Part shown: positions 16,387-24,689 of the stretch, piece by piece
Layout: every line of letters begins with the position of its first letter
Numbering within the stretch: position 1 is the first letter of the stretch
Assembly: GCF_963662805.1 (NCBI RefSeq)
Contig: NZ_OY759878.1
Span: 1 to 38,006 of the forward strand
Direction of reading: 5' to 3'
Length of the DNA: 38,006 bases
Source: an uncultured Cohaesibacter sp.
GTDB taxonomy: Bacteria > Pseudomonadota > Alphaproteobacteria > Rhizobiales > Cohaesibacteraceae
Notes under the pieces: model-generated
Databases searched by the model: none
What the model saw: the letters and a program-made list of their open reading frames with translations, nothing else
What the model was told of the DNA's origin: nothing
Translations under genes and position numbers: made by a program

Positions 16387-17148
16387 CTATTTTTTGAGCC
16401 AGCCCAATGTCTGATCGGTTGGGGTGTCTCCGGGCTTATATTCAGCACCCAGAGGCGTGGTCCAGCCCAGTTTCTCCGTCATCTCGAAAATGAAGTCGTA
16501 ATTCACCTCGCCATGATCCGGGGTGCCCCGATCCGGAACGGACGCGAACTGGATGTGGCCGGTGAGGGGTAGCATCTTTTCCAGTCTGCGGACAAGATCG
16601 CCTTCCATGATCTGCAGGTGATAGCAGTCGAACATCAGCTTGAGATTGGGCGCGCCGACCTCGAGAATGATTGCCTTTGCCTGTTCTGATGTGGCAAGGA
16701 AATAGTTCGGCGCATCATAGTGATTGAGGGGCTCGATGAGGATCGTGATGTCGTGCTTTGCGGCCTGCTCGCAGGCATAGGTCAGATTGGCGATGAAGGT
16801 CGCGTGCGCCTTCGGGCCACCGGCAAAACCGGCCATGACATGAACACATGCGCAGTTGATCGCGACAGCATACTCAAGTGCCTGATCTATGGCTGCCCTG
16901 GCTTCGTCTTCGCGTCCCGGGATTGCCGCTAGACCATTGTCGCCTGCCGCCACGTTGCCCCGCATGGTGTTGAGGCCAAGCATGGTCATGCCGGTCTCAT
17001 CAAGGGCGGCTTTCACCTTCTCGGCAGGCACATCAAAGGGCCAGTGGCACTCGACGGCATCAAAGCCAGCCGCCTTGGCAGCGCGAATGGCGTCAGGCAG
17101 GGGCAGGTCGCTCCAGAGAAAACCGAGGTTGGCGGAAAATTGTGTCAT
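16387..17148 (-). CDS. otnI: 2-oxo-tetronate isomerase OtnI
   Basis: OtnI interconverts 2-oxo-tetronate and 3-oxo-tetronate in L-threonate breakdown; it belongs to the hydroxypyruvate isomerase (Hyi) branch of the xylose isomerase-like barrels. The start is the ATG at 17148, which overlaps the otnC stop by one base (TGATG); this gives 253 residues with the usual MTQFSANLGFLWSD N-terminus. Metal and catalytic residues are visible: E139 (IEPLN), D174 and H177 (FDCYH), and E236 (GAEYKP). It is the last gene of the minus-strand otnK-otnC-otnI operon. Hydroxypyruvate isomerase is the alternative name, but the neighbours favour OtnI. Confidence 0.88.
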   Translation of the reverse strand: MTQFSANLGFLWSDLPLPDAIRAAKAAGFDAVECHWPFDVPAEKVKAALDETGMTMLGLNTMRGNVAAGDNGLAAIPGREDEARAAIDQALEYAVAINCACVHVMAGFAGGPKAHATFIANLTYACEQAAKHDITILIEPLNHYDAPNYFLATSEQAKAIILEVGAPNLKLMFDCYHLQIMEGDLVRRLEKMLPLTGHIQFASVPDRGTPDHGEVNYDFIFEMTEKLGWTTPLGAEYKPGDTPTDQTLGWLKK

Positions 17149-17795
17149 CACTCCCACTCCACATCAAATTTTGTGACCAGATTCTGCACCTGTGCGGCAC
17201 TGAGGCCTTTCGGATTGTGACCTCTGGTCAATATTGCGAGCCGTGCGGTATCCTCCAGCTCTTCGATTGCATTGCATGCTGCCTCGACATCCTTAGCAGC
17301 AACGACAGGGCCGTGGTTGGCGAGCATCACTGCCGACCGTTTGCCTGCCAGTCCCTTGACCGCATCACCGATGGCCGCGTCGCCCGGCATGAAGAAGGGC
17401 AACAGCTTGACCTTGCCGAGCTTCATGATGGCGTAAGGGGTGAGATGGGGAAGGAAGTCATCCTCGTCGGCATCGGGCATCATGGACAGGGCTACCGAAT
17501 GGCAGGAATGCAGATGCACGACGGCGCCAGCGGTTGACCGGGTGTCATAGAATGCGGAATGCAGAGGCATTTCCTTGGTCGGCTTGTCGCCGCTGATCAG
17601 CAGGCCCTTGTCATCAAACCGGCTCAGGCGAGCGGGATCGAGGCGACCAAAGCAGGAACCAGTCGGCGATACAAGAAGGCCGCCGTCCGATGTGCGAGCG
17701 GAGATGTTCCCTGTTGATCCGCCGGTTAGGCCGCGATCAAACATCGACTTGGCCAACAGGCACATCAGCTCACGCAGGTGGGCTTCCTCGCTCAT
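17148..17795 (-). CDS. otnC: 3-oxo-tetronate 4-phosphate decarboxylase OtnC
   Basis: A class II aldolase/adducin-fold enzyme that decarboxylates 3-oxo-tetronate 4-phosphate to dihydroxyacetone phosphate and CO2. It has 215 residues. The phosphate loops are GGSTGN (25-30) and SPTG (43-46), the catalytic acid E75 lies in TKEMPLH, and zinc ligands are H94 and H96 (HLHSCHS) plus H161 (NHGPVV). Its ATG overlaps the otnK stop by four bases (ATGA), and its stop overlaps the otnI start, so the three are translated in series. L-fuculose- or L-ribulose-phosphate-type aldolases share the fold, but the operon with a DUF1537 kinase and OtnI fixes the assignment well. Confidence 0.88.
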   Translation of the reverse strand: MSEEAHLRELMCLLAKSMFDRGLTGGSTGNISARTSDGGLLVSPTGSCFGRLDPARLSRFDDKGLLISGDKPTKEMPLHSAFYDTRSTAGAVVHLHSCHSVALSMMPDADEDDFLPHLTPYAIMKLGKVKLLPFFMPGDAAIGDAVKGLAGKRSAVMLANHGPVVAAKDVEAACNAIEELEDTARLAILTRGHNPKGLSAAQVQNLVTKFDVEWE

Positions 17796-19069
17796 TGCTT
17801 TTCGATCTCCTCAAGCTTGCGGAGCGCATCGGCAAAGAAGCCGGGAGCACCGAAGTTGCCCGATTTCAAGGTCAGCGCAACTGTCTTGCCGCCTGTTTTG
17901 CAGAAGGACCATGGCACGCCCGGGGCTATCTCGGCGCTCACGTCCAGAGTGGTGACATCAAGGGCTTTGGTCACTGCACCGGATGTTTCGCCACCGGCGA
18001 CGATGAAGCGTTCCGCACCCTGATCGCGAGCCGCGACAGCGAGTTTTGCCAGGGCTTCTTCGACGATTTCGCCTGCGCGCATCACGCCAAGCTTTTCCTG
18101 TGCGATCTTGACCTGATCAGGCTCTGCCGTCGCGTAGATCAGCGGGGCTTTGGCCAGATCCTGTGCTGCGAGCCATTCTAGGGCCTTGCCCGGACCATTT
18201 TCCGCTAGATCGATGGCATCAAGTTGATAGCTCGGTGCGGTTTTGCTGTAGGCGGCAACCTGAGCGCGGGTCATGGCAGAGCAGGATCCCGACAGGACGA
18301 TGGCCGTTTTTGCCAGCTCGGGGACCTCCGTTCCTGCCGCATTTTTGGATAGGGTGCCTTCCTTCATGTACAAGTTTGGCAAGGGCATGGCGATGGCGCT
18401 GCCTCCGGTGAGGAGCGCCATGTCTTGGCAGGCTTCAGCGATGAGATAGAGATCGTCATTGGCCACGGCGTCGACCACAACATGGGCCACACCATCCTTT
18501 TTCAGCTCTTCAAGTCGTGCCTTGATGGCGTCCGGCCCTTTTGCGACGCAGAGCCGATTGGCAAGGCCCACCGGTTTCGTCACCTGCGGCTGAAGAAGGC
18601 GCATCAGGTTGCTGTCTCGCATCGGGGTGAGGGGGTGGTCCTTCATCGGGCTTTCGGCAATGGGCTGTTCACCGACAAACAGGTTGCCCATGAAGATGGA
18701 GCGGCCGTTCTCGGGGAAGGCCGGGCAATAGATCGTCTGGTCAGTGCCGATTTCTTCCATCAAGGCTTCGGCAATCGGGCCGATGTTGCCTTCTGCGGTG
18801 GAATCAAAGGTCGAGCAGTATTTCCAGAAGAAATGGGTTGCGCCCGCGCGTTTCAGCCAGTCGTAAGCAGCGCGGACCTCCGGAAGGGCTTCATCAAGTG
18901 GTGCAGTTCGGCATTTCAGCGCGATGACTTCAAATGCTGCAGTGTCCTTCGGTTCTTCTGAGGGCACGCCCATGCGAAGGGATACTTTTACCCCTGATCG
19001 TGCCAGCAGACCGGCCAGATCCGTGGCTCCGGTGAAATCGTCGGCAATACAGCCAAGCAAGGTTCCCAT
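17792..19069 (-). CDS. otnK: 3-oxo-tetronate kinase OtnK (DUF1537 family)
   Basis: OtnK phosphorylates 3-oxo-tetronate at O4 with ATP; DUF1537 proteins were shown to be four-carbon acid sugar kinases. I start at the ATG at 19069, 8 bases after GGAGG, giving 425 residues; an ATG at 19075 is too close to the Shine-Dalgarno. The N-terminal domain begins CIADDFTGATDLAG (residues 7-20) with the acid-sugar-binding aspartates, and the C-terminal nucleotide-binding domain has VAGGETSGAVTKAL and PGVPW. The length is normal. It is the first gene of the overlapping otnKCI operon and lies 132 bases after ltnD, which supplies the pathway's other entry. Confidence 0.9.
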   Translation of the reverse strand: MGTLLGCIADDFTGATDLAGLLARSGVKVSLRMGVPSEEPKDTAAFEVIALKCRTAPLDEALPEVRAAYDWLKRAGATHFFWKYCSTFDSTAEGNIGPIAEALMEEIGTDQTIYCPAFPENGRSIFMGNLFVGEQPIAESPMKDHPLTPMRDSNLMRLLQPQVTKPVGLANRLCVAKGPDAIKARLEELKKDGVAHVVVDAVANDDLYLIAEACQDMALLTGGSAIAMPLPNLYMKEGTLSKNAAGTEVPELAKTAIVLSGSCSAMTRAQVAAYSKTAPSYQLDAIDLAENGPGKALEWLAAQDLAKAPLIYATAEPDQVKIAQEKLGVMRAGEIVEEALAKLAVAARDQGAERFIVAGGETSGAVTKALDVTTLDVSAEIAPGVPWSFCKTGGKTVALTLKSGNFGAPGFFADALRKLEEIEKQ

Positions 19070-19201
19070 TTTCATGTCCTCCCGGGGCATAATGGCTTTG
19101 ATTGGATTTTGGCGAGCAGTCCTTCAGCGCGTGATGACAACGGGTCGATCAACAGGCGCGGACTGTTCGCCGAATTTCGTGCGGATGGTTGATCTCGGCG
19201 A

Positions 19202-20092
19202 TCAGTCCATGCCGGGCAGGGTGATGCCTGCGTTGCGGGCGTAAACCTTGGCAATGGCTGCATCGTCTTCAAAGCCCAGACCGGTGCCTGCGGCTGCGAG
19301 ATATTGCTGCAGAGCTGCGGCGGTGATCGGCGCACCGAATTTGGCACCTTTGGCGATGTCGAGGACAATGCCGAGGTCTTTGAGCCAGATGTTGATCGCG
19401 GAATGAGGCGTATAGTCGCCAGCGACAACATGAGGGGCGCGGTTTTCCAGCATCCAGCTGGTGCCAGCACATTTGGAAATGACCTCTACAAAGCTCGCCG
19501 GTTCAACCCCTTGCGTCATGCCGAAGGTGATGGCTTCGCCCATTGCGGCGATGTGAATGCCCGCCAGCATCTGGTTGACGGCTTTCATGGCCGAGCCTGC
19601 CCCGGCGCAGTCGCCGAGACGGAAGACCGTTTCGGCGGTGGCTTCAAACAGCTCTTCTGCTGCGGCATAGGCTTCAGGCGTTGCGGATGACAGGATCGAG
19701 AGCTGGCCCTGTGCGGCCTTGATGGCGCCTCCGGAAATCGGAGCGTCGACATAGAGGACGCCGACTTCCGAGCATTTGGCTTCCATCGCACGTGCAAAGT
19801 CCGGAGCCACGGTGGCGCAGGACATGACGACTGCGCCCTTCTTCATCTTGGGAAGAATACCATCCTCACCCACGAGGACAGCTTCGGTCTGTGCAGCGTT
19901 AAGGACAATCAACACGGCGGCGTCAAGTTCGGGGGCAATTGCGTTGAGCTCGGCTGACTTTCCGCCTTCATCAACCAGGCTCTGCATCCGCTCGGGCACA
20001 ATATCAAATCCGTAGGTGTCATGCCCCGCCCGCACCAGGCTCTTTGCCATGCCATATCCCATTGATCCGAGACCAATTGCTGCAACCTTCAT
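19202..20092 (-). CDS. ltnD: L-threonate dehydrogenase LtnD
   Basis: A member of the 3-hydroxyisobutyrate dehydrogenase family that oxidises L-threonate to 2-oxo-tetronate with NAD. The start is the ATG at 20092 with AAGAAGGA upstream; the open frame continues 56 codons further but that part overlaps the operator region and lacks homology. The 296-residue protein has the Rossmann motif GLGSMG at 7-12, the substrate loop SGG at 120-122 (APISGGAIKAAQG) and the catalytic lysine K170 (AVNQM follows). It heads the minus-strand ltnD-otnK-otnC-otnI series, diverging from lacI. Tartronate semialdehyde reductase is a close relative, but no glycerate genes are present. Confidence 0.87.
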   Translation of the reverse strand: MKVAAIGLGSMGYGMAKSLVRAGHDTYGFDIVPERMQSLVDEGGKSAELNAIAPELDAAVLIVLNAAQTEAVLVGEDGILPKMKKGAVVMSCATVAPDFARAMEAKCSEVGVLYVDAPISGGAIKAAQGQLSILSSATPEAYAAAEELFEATAETVFRLGDCAGAGSAMKAVNQMLAGIHIAAMGEAITFGMTQGVEPASFVEVISKCAGTSWMLENRAPHVVAGDYTPHSAINIWLKDLGIVLDIAKGAKFGAPITAAALQQYLAAAGTGLGFEDDAAIAKVYARNAGITLPGMD

Positions 20093-20174
20093 CTTGGGTA
20101 TTCCTTCTTCCAGCAATTCCAGCGTTTGGCAAATTGCCTTGCCAATTTCGTAGAATGTAGGTAATGTAACGGAA

Positions 20175-20201
20175 ATTGATATCGGTACCGTTATCGATAA
20201 C
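20175..20201. promoter_or_regulatory. Overlapping palindromic operators between ltnD and lacI
   Basis: GATATCGGTACCGTTATC (20178-20195) is a dyad centred between 20186 and 20187 that matches in 10 of 12 pairs when extended to 20175-20198. It overlaps the perfect 12-bp palindrome GTTATCGATAAC (20190-20201). The CG-centred, even-spaced form is typical of LacI-family operators. It lies 83 bases upstream of ltnD and 118 upstream of lacI, so it probably controls ltnD-otnKCI and lacI itself. Confidence 0.65.
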
Positions 20202-20319
20202 AGGATATTGGATCTAAGACGCTTCCTTGTCAAGATCAAATGCGGGTGCAGATGGGGCATCTGGTCACGAAACCAATAGAAAACTAAGGGTTTTTCACCA
20301 GCGGAGACACAAGTCGATC

Positions 20320-21315
20320 ATGCCAAGAGTGACATTACTGGATGTGGCCAAGGCCGCCGGGGTCAGCAAGATGACTGCGTCCAGAGCGTTGAGGGAACAT
20401 TCTGATGTCGCAACGGAAACCCGCGAGAAAGTTCGTCGGATTGCCGCTGAACTCGGGTATGTACCGAATCAGATGGCGTCGATGCTGTCCGCGAAGTCCT
20501 CGTTGATTGTGCCGATGATTATTCCCTCGATATCCAACAGTGTGTTTGCGGATATCGTTGCTCATGCGCAGCCGCTGTTGCTGGAAGCTGGCTACCAGAT
20601 GATGCTGTTCAATACGGACTATTCCCTTGATCGGGAAGAGAAGGCCATCGCGGCGATGATGGCCTGGTCTCCGGCGGCGATCATCCTCTCGGGCGTCGAT
20701 CACACGGAGCTGTCGAGACAGCAACTGAAGAATGCAGGGATCCCGGTTGTCGAGATGATGGATCTTGCCGAGGATCCCATCGATCTGGCCGTCGGGTTCG
20801 ATCATGTTCAGGCCGGGGTCGACATGGCCCGCTATCTGATCGGGCGCGGGTACAAGCGTTTTGCCTTCTGTGGCAGCCAGCTCGATATGGACACAAGGGC
20901 CTACAAACGTTTTGCGGGCTTTCGGGAAACCCTTGAAGCCAGTGGCCTGATGCCGCCGTCGCTGGTCAATATCGACGATCCCGAGGGCATCCTGACGCAA
21001 GACGACTTTCAAAGCATGCTGAATGTCGTTGATGGCCTTGATTGCATCTACTTCAGCAATGATGATTTGGCGGTCTCTGCTCTTCTATTCTGCGCAAGGC
21101 TCGGAATTTCAGTTCCGGAGCAATTGGCGATTGCGGGGTTCAACGACATTCCCCTCGGGCGGCAGATCACGCCCCGCCTGACGACGACGCGGACCCCTCG
21201 CGGACTGATTGGCGAGAAGGCGGCCCAATATGCCCTTGAAGCGATCAAGAACAAGGAAGATTTTCCAAAGGTTCTTGACCTGAAGTCTGAACTGCTGCCC
21301 CGCGAAAGTGCGTGA
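20320..21315 (+). CDS. LacI-family transcriptional regulator
   Basis: A 331-residue LacI/GalR regulator. The start is the ATG at 20320, giving the standard N-terminus with the helix-turn-helix at residues 5-24 (VTLLDVAKAAGVSKMTASRA); a longer frame upstream is not conserved. Residues about 60-331 form the periplasmic-binding-protein-like effector domain (MIIPSISNSVFADI, AFCGSQLDMD, YFSNDDLAVSALL, IAGFNDIPLG). It resembles the GntR (gluconate) branch of the family. It diverges from ltnD with a palindromic site between them, so it most likely represses the threonate operon and itself, and is released by a sugar acid. Confidence 0.9.
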   Translation: MPRVTLLDVAKAAGVSKMTASRALREHSDVATETREKVRRIAAELGYVPNQMASMLSAKSSLIVPMIIPSISNSVFADIVAHAQPLLLEAGYQMMLFNTDYSLDREEKAIAAMMAWSPAAIILSGVDHTELSRQQLKNAGIPVVEMMDLAEDPIDLAVGFDHVQAGVDMARYLIGRGYKRFAFCGSQLDMDTRAYKRFAGFRETLEASGLMPPSLVNIDDPEGILTQDDFQSMLNVVDGLDCIYFSNDDLAVSALLFCARLGISVPEQLAIAGFNDIPLGRQITPRLTTTRTPRGLIGEKAAQYALEAIKNKEDFPKVLDLKSELLPRESA

Positions 21316-21405
21316 GGTCTTCGGCCACTTTGGTCTGGCGTTTGGGCAGGCCTGCCACCATAATCGGACGTCTTCAAAGCCATTTTGCTTGTATCTTTCG
21401 CCCGT

Positions 21406-21428
21406 CTGGTATTATCACTATACCAGTT
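21406..21428. promoter_or_regulatory. Inverted repeat operator upstream of the NanR-like gene
   Basis: CTGGTAT (21406-21412) and ATACCAG (21420-21426) form a perfect inverted repeat with a 7-base spacer. The right half continues as ATACCAGTT, which recurs at 22532-22540 before the ApnO-like gene. GGTAT/ATACC half-sites recall those of NanR-type GntR regulators, which fits autoregulation. Confidence 0.6.
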
Positions 21429-21541
21429 AAGGGATGTGAGCTGGGTTGTGATCCGGTTCAGATCTCGCGTTGAGCGGTTTGTGGTCCGGAAACCGGATTG
21501 ACAGGTGCCGTGATGTTGGAACGAACTGGAGGGTGGAGAGC

Positions 21542-22261
21542 GTGACCGAGACCGGTGATCAAAAGGGTGAACGCAAGATCGTGCGCCAGAAACTGTCTGA
21601 TCAGGTGCTGGACGAATTGCGGTCCATGATCCATGCGGGGGAATTCGGCCCGAACGACTATTTGCCTTCGGAGCGGGATCTCATGCAGCGGTTTGGGGTG
21701 GGAAGACCTGCCGTGCGCGAGGCTCTGCAGTCGCTCCACACTCAGGGGTTGATCACCATTAAGCACGGCGAGCGATCCCGGGTGAACAAGCTATCTGCCA
21801 ATGCGGTTCTGGATCATGCCGACGAGATTGCCCGGTTGCTGCTTCATTCGGCGCCGAAGAATTTCGAGCATCTCAAGCAGGCGCGCCGCATGTTTGAGAG
21901 AGGGATCATTCGTGAGGCCGCGCAGATGGCGACGGCAGACGATATTCGGGATCTCAGGGATTTTATCGAGGCGCAGGAGCAGAAGCTTGGCAATCCAGAC
22001 GAGTTTGTCGAGATCGATATTCGTTTTCATGCGCGGATTGCGGAAATCACGCAAAATCCCATCATTGCAGCTGCATCCGGTGCGATGCTGCGTTGGCTGA
22101 TGGAGTATCAGCACAGTCTGGTTCACTGGGCGGGCAACGAGACCGTCACTCTGAAGGAACACCGCAAGATTGTCGATTTGATCGAGGCAAAGGACGCGGA
22201 TGCTGCGGTGCAGGAGATGCAACGCCACCTTGATCGCTCCAATGTGCTCTACAACAGCTGA
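21542..22261 (+). CDS. GntR-family regulator, NanR-like (FCD)
   Basis: I choose the GTG at 21542, which has GGAGGGTGGAG just upstream; a TTG at 21470 would add 24 residues of no known homology. The 239-residue protein has a winged helix at about 20-80 (PSERDLMQRFGVGRPAVREA at 42-61) and a C-terminal FCD domain with metal-binding-type D and H residues (VEIDIRFHARIAE, EHRKIV). The HTH and the KHGERSRV segment are strikingly like E. coli NanR, but no sialic acid genes are present. The next gene, ApnO-like, lies 321 bases downstream and shares the ATACCAGTT half-site, so this is probably a local regulator of sugar acid use. Confidence 0.85.
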   Translation: MTETGDQKGERKIVRQKLSDQVLDELRSMIHAGEFGPNDYLPSERDLMQRFGVGRPAVREALQSLHTQGLITIKHGERSRVNKLSANAVLDHADEIARLLLHSAPKNFEHLKQARRMFERGIIREAAQMATADDIRDLRDFIEAQEQKLGNPDEFVEIDIRFHARIAEITQNPIIAAASGAMLRWLMEYQHSLVHWAGNETVTLKEHRKIVDLIEAKDADAAVQEMQRHLDRSNVLYNS

Positions 22262-22582
22262 GCGCGAACCCTCTTCGCGCCATGCTGTATCGTGGTCGGG
22301 TGAGTGGATTAAACGAGGTCTCCTGCTTCTCTCGTGCCAACCATCGGGCTCAAGCGGCTTTGGTGTGGGCACTTGGTCGCTGGCTCAGTTTTGCTTTCAG
22401 AAGACGATCTTTTGGTCGCAATGCCCTTCAGCAGCCCTTTCCCTTCAGATTTCAGCGAATAATTCCGATAAATGCAATCGACCAGTTGACATCGGCCTCC
22501 AAATATATGCTGATATAATCATCATGTCATCATACCAGTTGAGGCGCGTTGCGTTCGACTGAGAGTCTGGGAGGACACGAAT
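22262..22582 (+). promoter_or_regulatory. Leader region of the ApnO-like gene
   Basis: This 321-base gap holds no recognisable gene. ATACCAGTT at 22532-22540 repeats the half-site found upstream of the NanR-like regulator, including the following RAGG, and lies about 42 bases before the ATG, where a repressor could cover the promoter or early transcript. The preceding AT-rich segment (22500-22530) is the likely promoter. The ribosome site GGAGGA is at 22569-22575. Confidence 0.5.
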
Positions 22583-23410
22583 ATGACCGTAGTCGCATTA
22601 TTTGGTGCAGGTGGGAAAATGGGCATGCGCCTGGGGCGCAACCTGTTGAAGACGGATTTCGAAGTGCGCCACGTCGAAGTCTCTGACATCGGCAAGGAAA
22701 AGCTGAAGGCCGAATTTGGCGTGGACGCCATGGATCAGGCAACTGCTATTGACGGCGCTGATGTCGTTATCCTCGCTGTGCCGGACACGGTGATCGGCAA
22801 GCTGTCGACCTCGCTCATTCCGGTGCTGGCACCGGGCACCATGGTCGTCATTCTCGATGCTGCTGCTCCCTATGCCGGTTACCTGCCAGAACGGGCCGAC
22901 ATTTCCTATTTCGTCACCCATCCCTGCCATCCGCCGATCTTCAACGATGAATCAACGCCAGAAGGGCGCAACGACCATTTCGGTGGTATTGCCGCCAAGC
23001 AGGGCGTCGTCAATGCCCTGATGCAGGGACCCGATGAGCACTATGCCCTTGGCGACAAGATTGCTCGCGCCATCTATGCGCCGGTGGCAAACACCTACCG
23101 CTGCACGGTCGAGCAAATGGCCTATCTGGAACCCGGCCTGTCCGAGACCGTTTGCGCTTCCTTGCTGGTTGTCATGCGACAGGCCATGGACGAAGTTATC
23201 AAGACCGGCGTTTCTAAGGAATGTGCCCGTGACTTCTTGCTTGGCCATATGAATATTCTTGGCGCGGTTATTTTTGAGGAAGTCGAAGGTGTCTTCTCGG
23301 ATGCCTGTAACAAGGCCATTGAGTTCGGTATTCCGACGCTGATGAAGGATGACTGGAAGGACGTGTTCAAGGCCGAAGAAATCATGGCCAGCGTCAAGCG
23401 CATCACCTAG
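22583..23410 (+). CDS. apnO: ApnO-like D-apionate oxidoisomerase (phosphogluconate dehydrogenase-like)
   Basis: This 275-residue oxidoreductase has an N-terminal Rossmann domain (GAGGKMG at residues 8-14, then VVILAVPDTVIGK) and a helical C-terminal domain of the phosphogluconate dehydrogenase-like type. THPCHPPIFNDE and LEPGLSETVCASLL are distinctive. I recognise it as ApnO-like. ApnO couples NAD-dependent oxidation of D-apionate to migration of the hydroxymethyl group, giving 3-oxo-isoapionate. The recognition is from memory. The TIM barrel at 15287 would be the next enzyme (OiaC). The gene follows a NanR-like regulator and has a good ribosome site. An uncharacterised sugar-acid dehydrogenase is the alternative. 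Confidence 0.65.
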   Translation: MTVVALFGAGGKMGMRLGRNLLKTDFEVRHVEVSDIGKEKLKAEFGVDAMDQATAIDGADVVILAVPDTVIGKLSTSLIPVLAPGTMVVILDAAAPYAGYLPERADISYFVTHPCHPPIFNDESTPEGRNDHFGGIAAKQGVVNALMQGPDEHYALGDKIARAIYAPVANTYRCTVEQMAYLEPGLSETVCASLLVVMRQAMDEVIKTGVSKECARDFLLGHMNILGAVIFEEVEGVFSDACNKAIEFGIPTLMKDDWKDVFKAEEIMASVKRIT

Positions 23411-23448
23411 CACGTCGCTGCAGTCCAGTGGCTCGCAGCGTCACTTGA

Positions 23449-23673
23449 CGAAGCTGCGGACCAGTTGCTCAAGCCAAAAAACCTGCTGGCTGTCGGATCA
23501 TCTCCGGCGGTCAGTTTTGTTTTGGTGAACTCTATTCAGGCGATGGAGCGCACTTCCGCAACGCGTTCGTGCTCGATGCAAGACGGGTGTTTGGAAAATC
23601 ATATGTGCGGGAAAATTTTGGTAGCGGAGGCCCGATACCGTTCATATCCACACTTGCCGGAAATACTCTATAA
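23449..23673 (+). pseudogene. Possible remnant of an M20-type peptidase C-terminus
   Basis: An open frame of 74 codons without any start codon lies just after the ApnO-like gene. It reads FCFGELYSGDGAHF, then VFGKSYVREN and FGSGGPIPFIST before a stop. The last part resembles the FGK..y.re.GGsIPf pattern in the catalytic domain of M20 dipeptidases, but the domain breaks off and the rest is missing. I read it as a decayed fragment at the boundary with the following AT-rich block. Chance resemblance cannot be excluded. Confidence 0.3.
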
Positions 23674-23800
23674 GCTCCAATTATTCTCTCGAATGCTAAA
23701 TGCATGAAAGATTCGTAGCTTCACCTTTGATTTTATTCAGATATTTTTCAGGGATCATATATGGTGAAAGAGTTCAACCATTCCGCACAAGAAACTAGTT

Positions 23801-24670
23801 CTAAACGCGCTCATCGTTCAGGTCCCTCTCAACTTTTGATACTTTTTCCATCATCAAGGGATTACCGAATGCCAAGCAATGAAAGACTACCTCATTAAAC
23901 ATGAGTTCCAGGATTCTTGTCATGACAGCATTTGCTCCAAACAGATTGACACCAGGAGGAGTGATAACAGGTATGTCTGCAATACTTCCAAGCGGAGACT
24001 CTGCAACGCCGACAACAGCGGCAACCACCGCTCCTTGTGCCTTAGCGGTATCTGCTGCTTGCAGTGTCAAACGAGTTCTTCCTGAATAAGAAATGGCTAT
24101 TGCCATGTCTCCTCGTTCCATCACAGATGCCGCTGCCAGCTGATTGTGATGATCTTCAGAAAAATTGATGCGAATTCCCAGTCGCAACAATCGCTGATGA
24201 AGATCCAAAGCAACAACCGCAGAAGCCCCAACCCCAAACACTTGGATCGACCGAGCCTTCCTAATTGCCTTGATCATGTCCTCCAATTCGTTTGATTGCG
24301 AGAGCAGGTCAGCAAATCTCAATGCTCTCACCGAAGCGCTATGAAAGACTTTGTAGGCGATTTCATTAAAGTTATCAGCTGGTGTGATTGGCTCGGAGGT
24401 AACGCTACCTTGAACGGACTTCTGCATACTCCTCGTCTCATGCATCAAAGCACGACGTAGCTCTTTAAGGCCAGAATACCCGAGGCGTTTGCATAGCCGA
24501 TCAACTGTAGATCGACTTGTTCCAGAACGCTTTACGATCTCTTCGGAAGAAAGACCCGCTACGTCATACTCCGCAATACTAAGAAGTAGTTCGACCACTT
24601 TTCGTTGGGCAGAAGTGAAGCGCATGCGCGAAATGCGGTGAAGCAGCATGTGGTTTTGTAGCTCGGACAT
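23801..24670 (-). CDS. MurR/RpiR-family regulator
   Basis: Transcription factor with an N-terminal RpiR helix-turn-helix domain (residues about 10-80, with SSEEIVKRSGTSRSTVDRLC as recognition region) and a C-terminal SIS sugar-phosphate isomerase-like domain (about 125-260, VFGVGASAVVALDLHQRL and AISYSGRT), which binds a sugar phosphate. I use the ATG at 24670 (289 residues). A GTG at 24700 lies inside the palindrome at 24690-24712 and would add 10 residues without a ribosome site. It diverges from the ABC sugar transporter operon, which it most likely controls. Confidence 0.88.
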   Translation of the reverse strand: MSELQNHMLLHRISRMRFTSAQRKVVELLLSIAEYDVAGLSSEEIVKRSGTSRSTVDRLCKRLGYSGLKELRRALMHETRSMQKSVQGSVTSEPITPADNFNEIAYKVFHSASVRALRFADLLSQSNELEDMIKAIRKARSIQVFGVGASAVVALDLHQRLLRLGIRINFSEDHHNQLAAASVMERGDMAIAISYSGRTRLTLQAADTAKAQGAVVAAVVGVAESPLGSIADIPVITPPGVNLFGANAVMTRILELMFNEVVFHCLAFGNPLMMEKVSKVERDLNDERV

Positions 24671-24689
24671 TTGCGTCAAATTTCTTCCG

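Noticed and set aside
21542..22261. Sialic acid catabolism, suggested by the NanR-like regulator
   Set aside because: No nanA, nanK, nanE or sialic acid transporter gene is in the window; the neighbours are sugar-acid genes.
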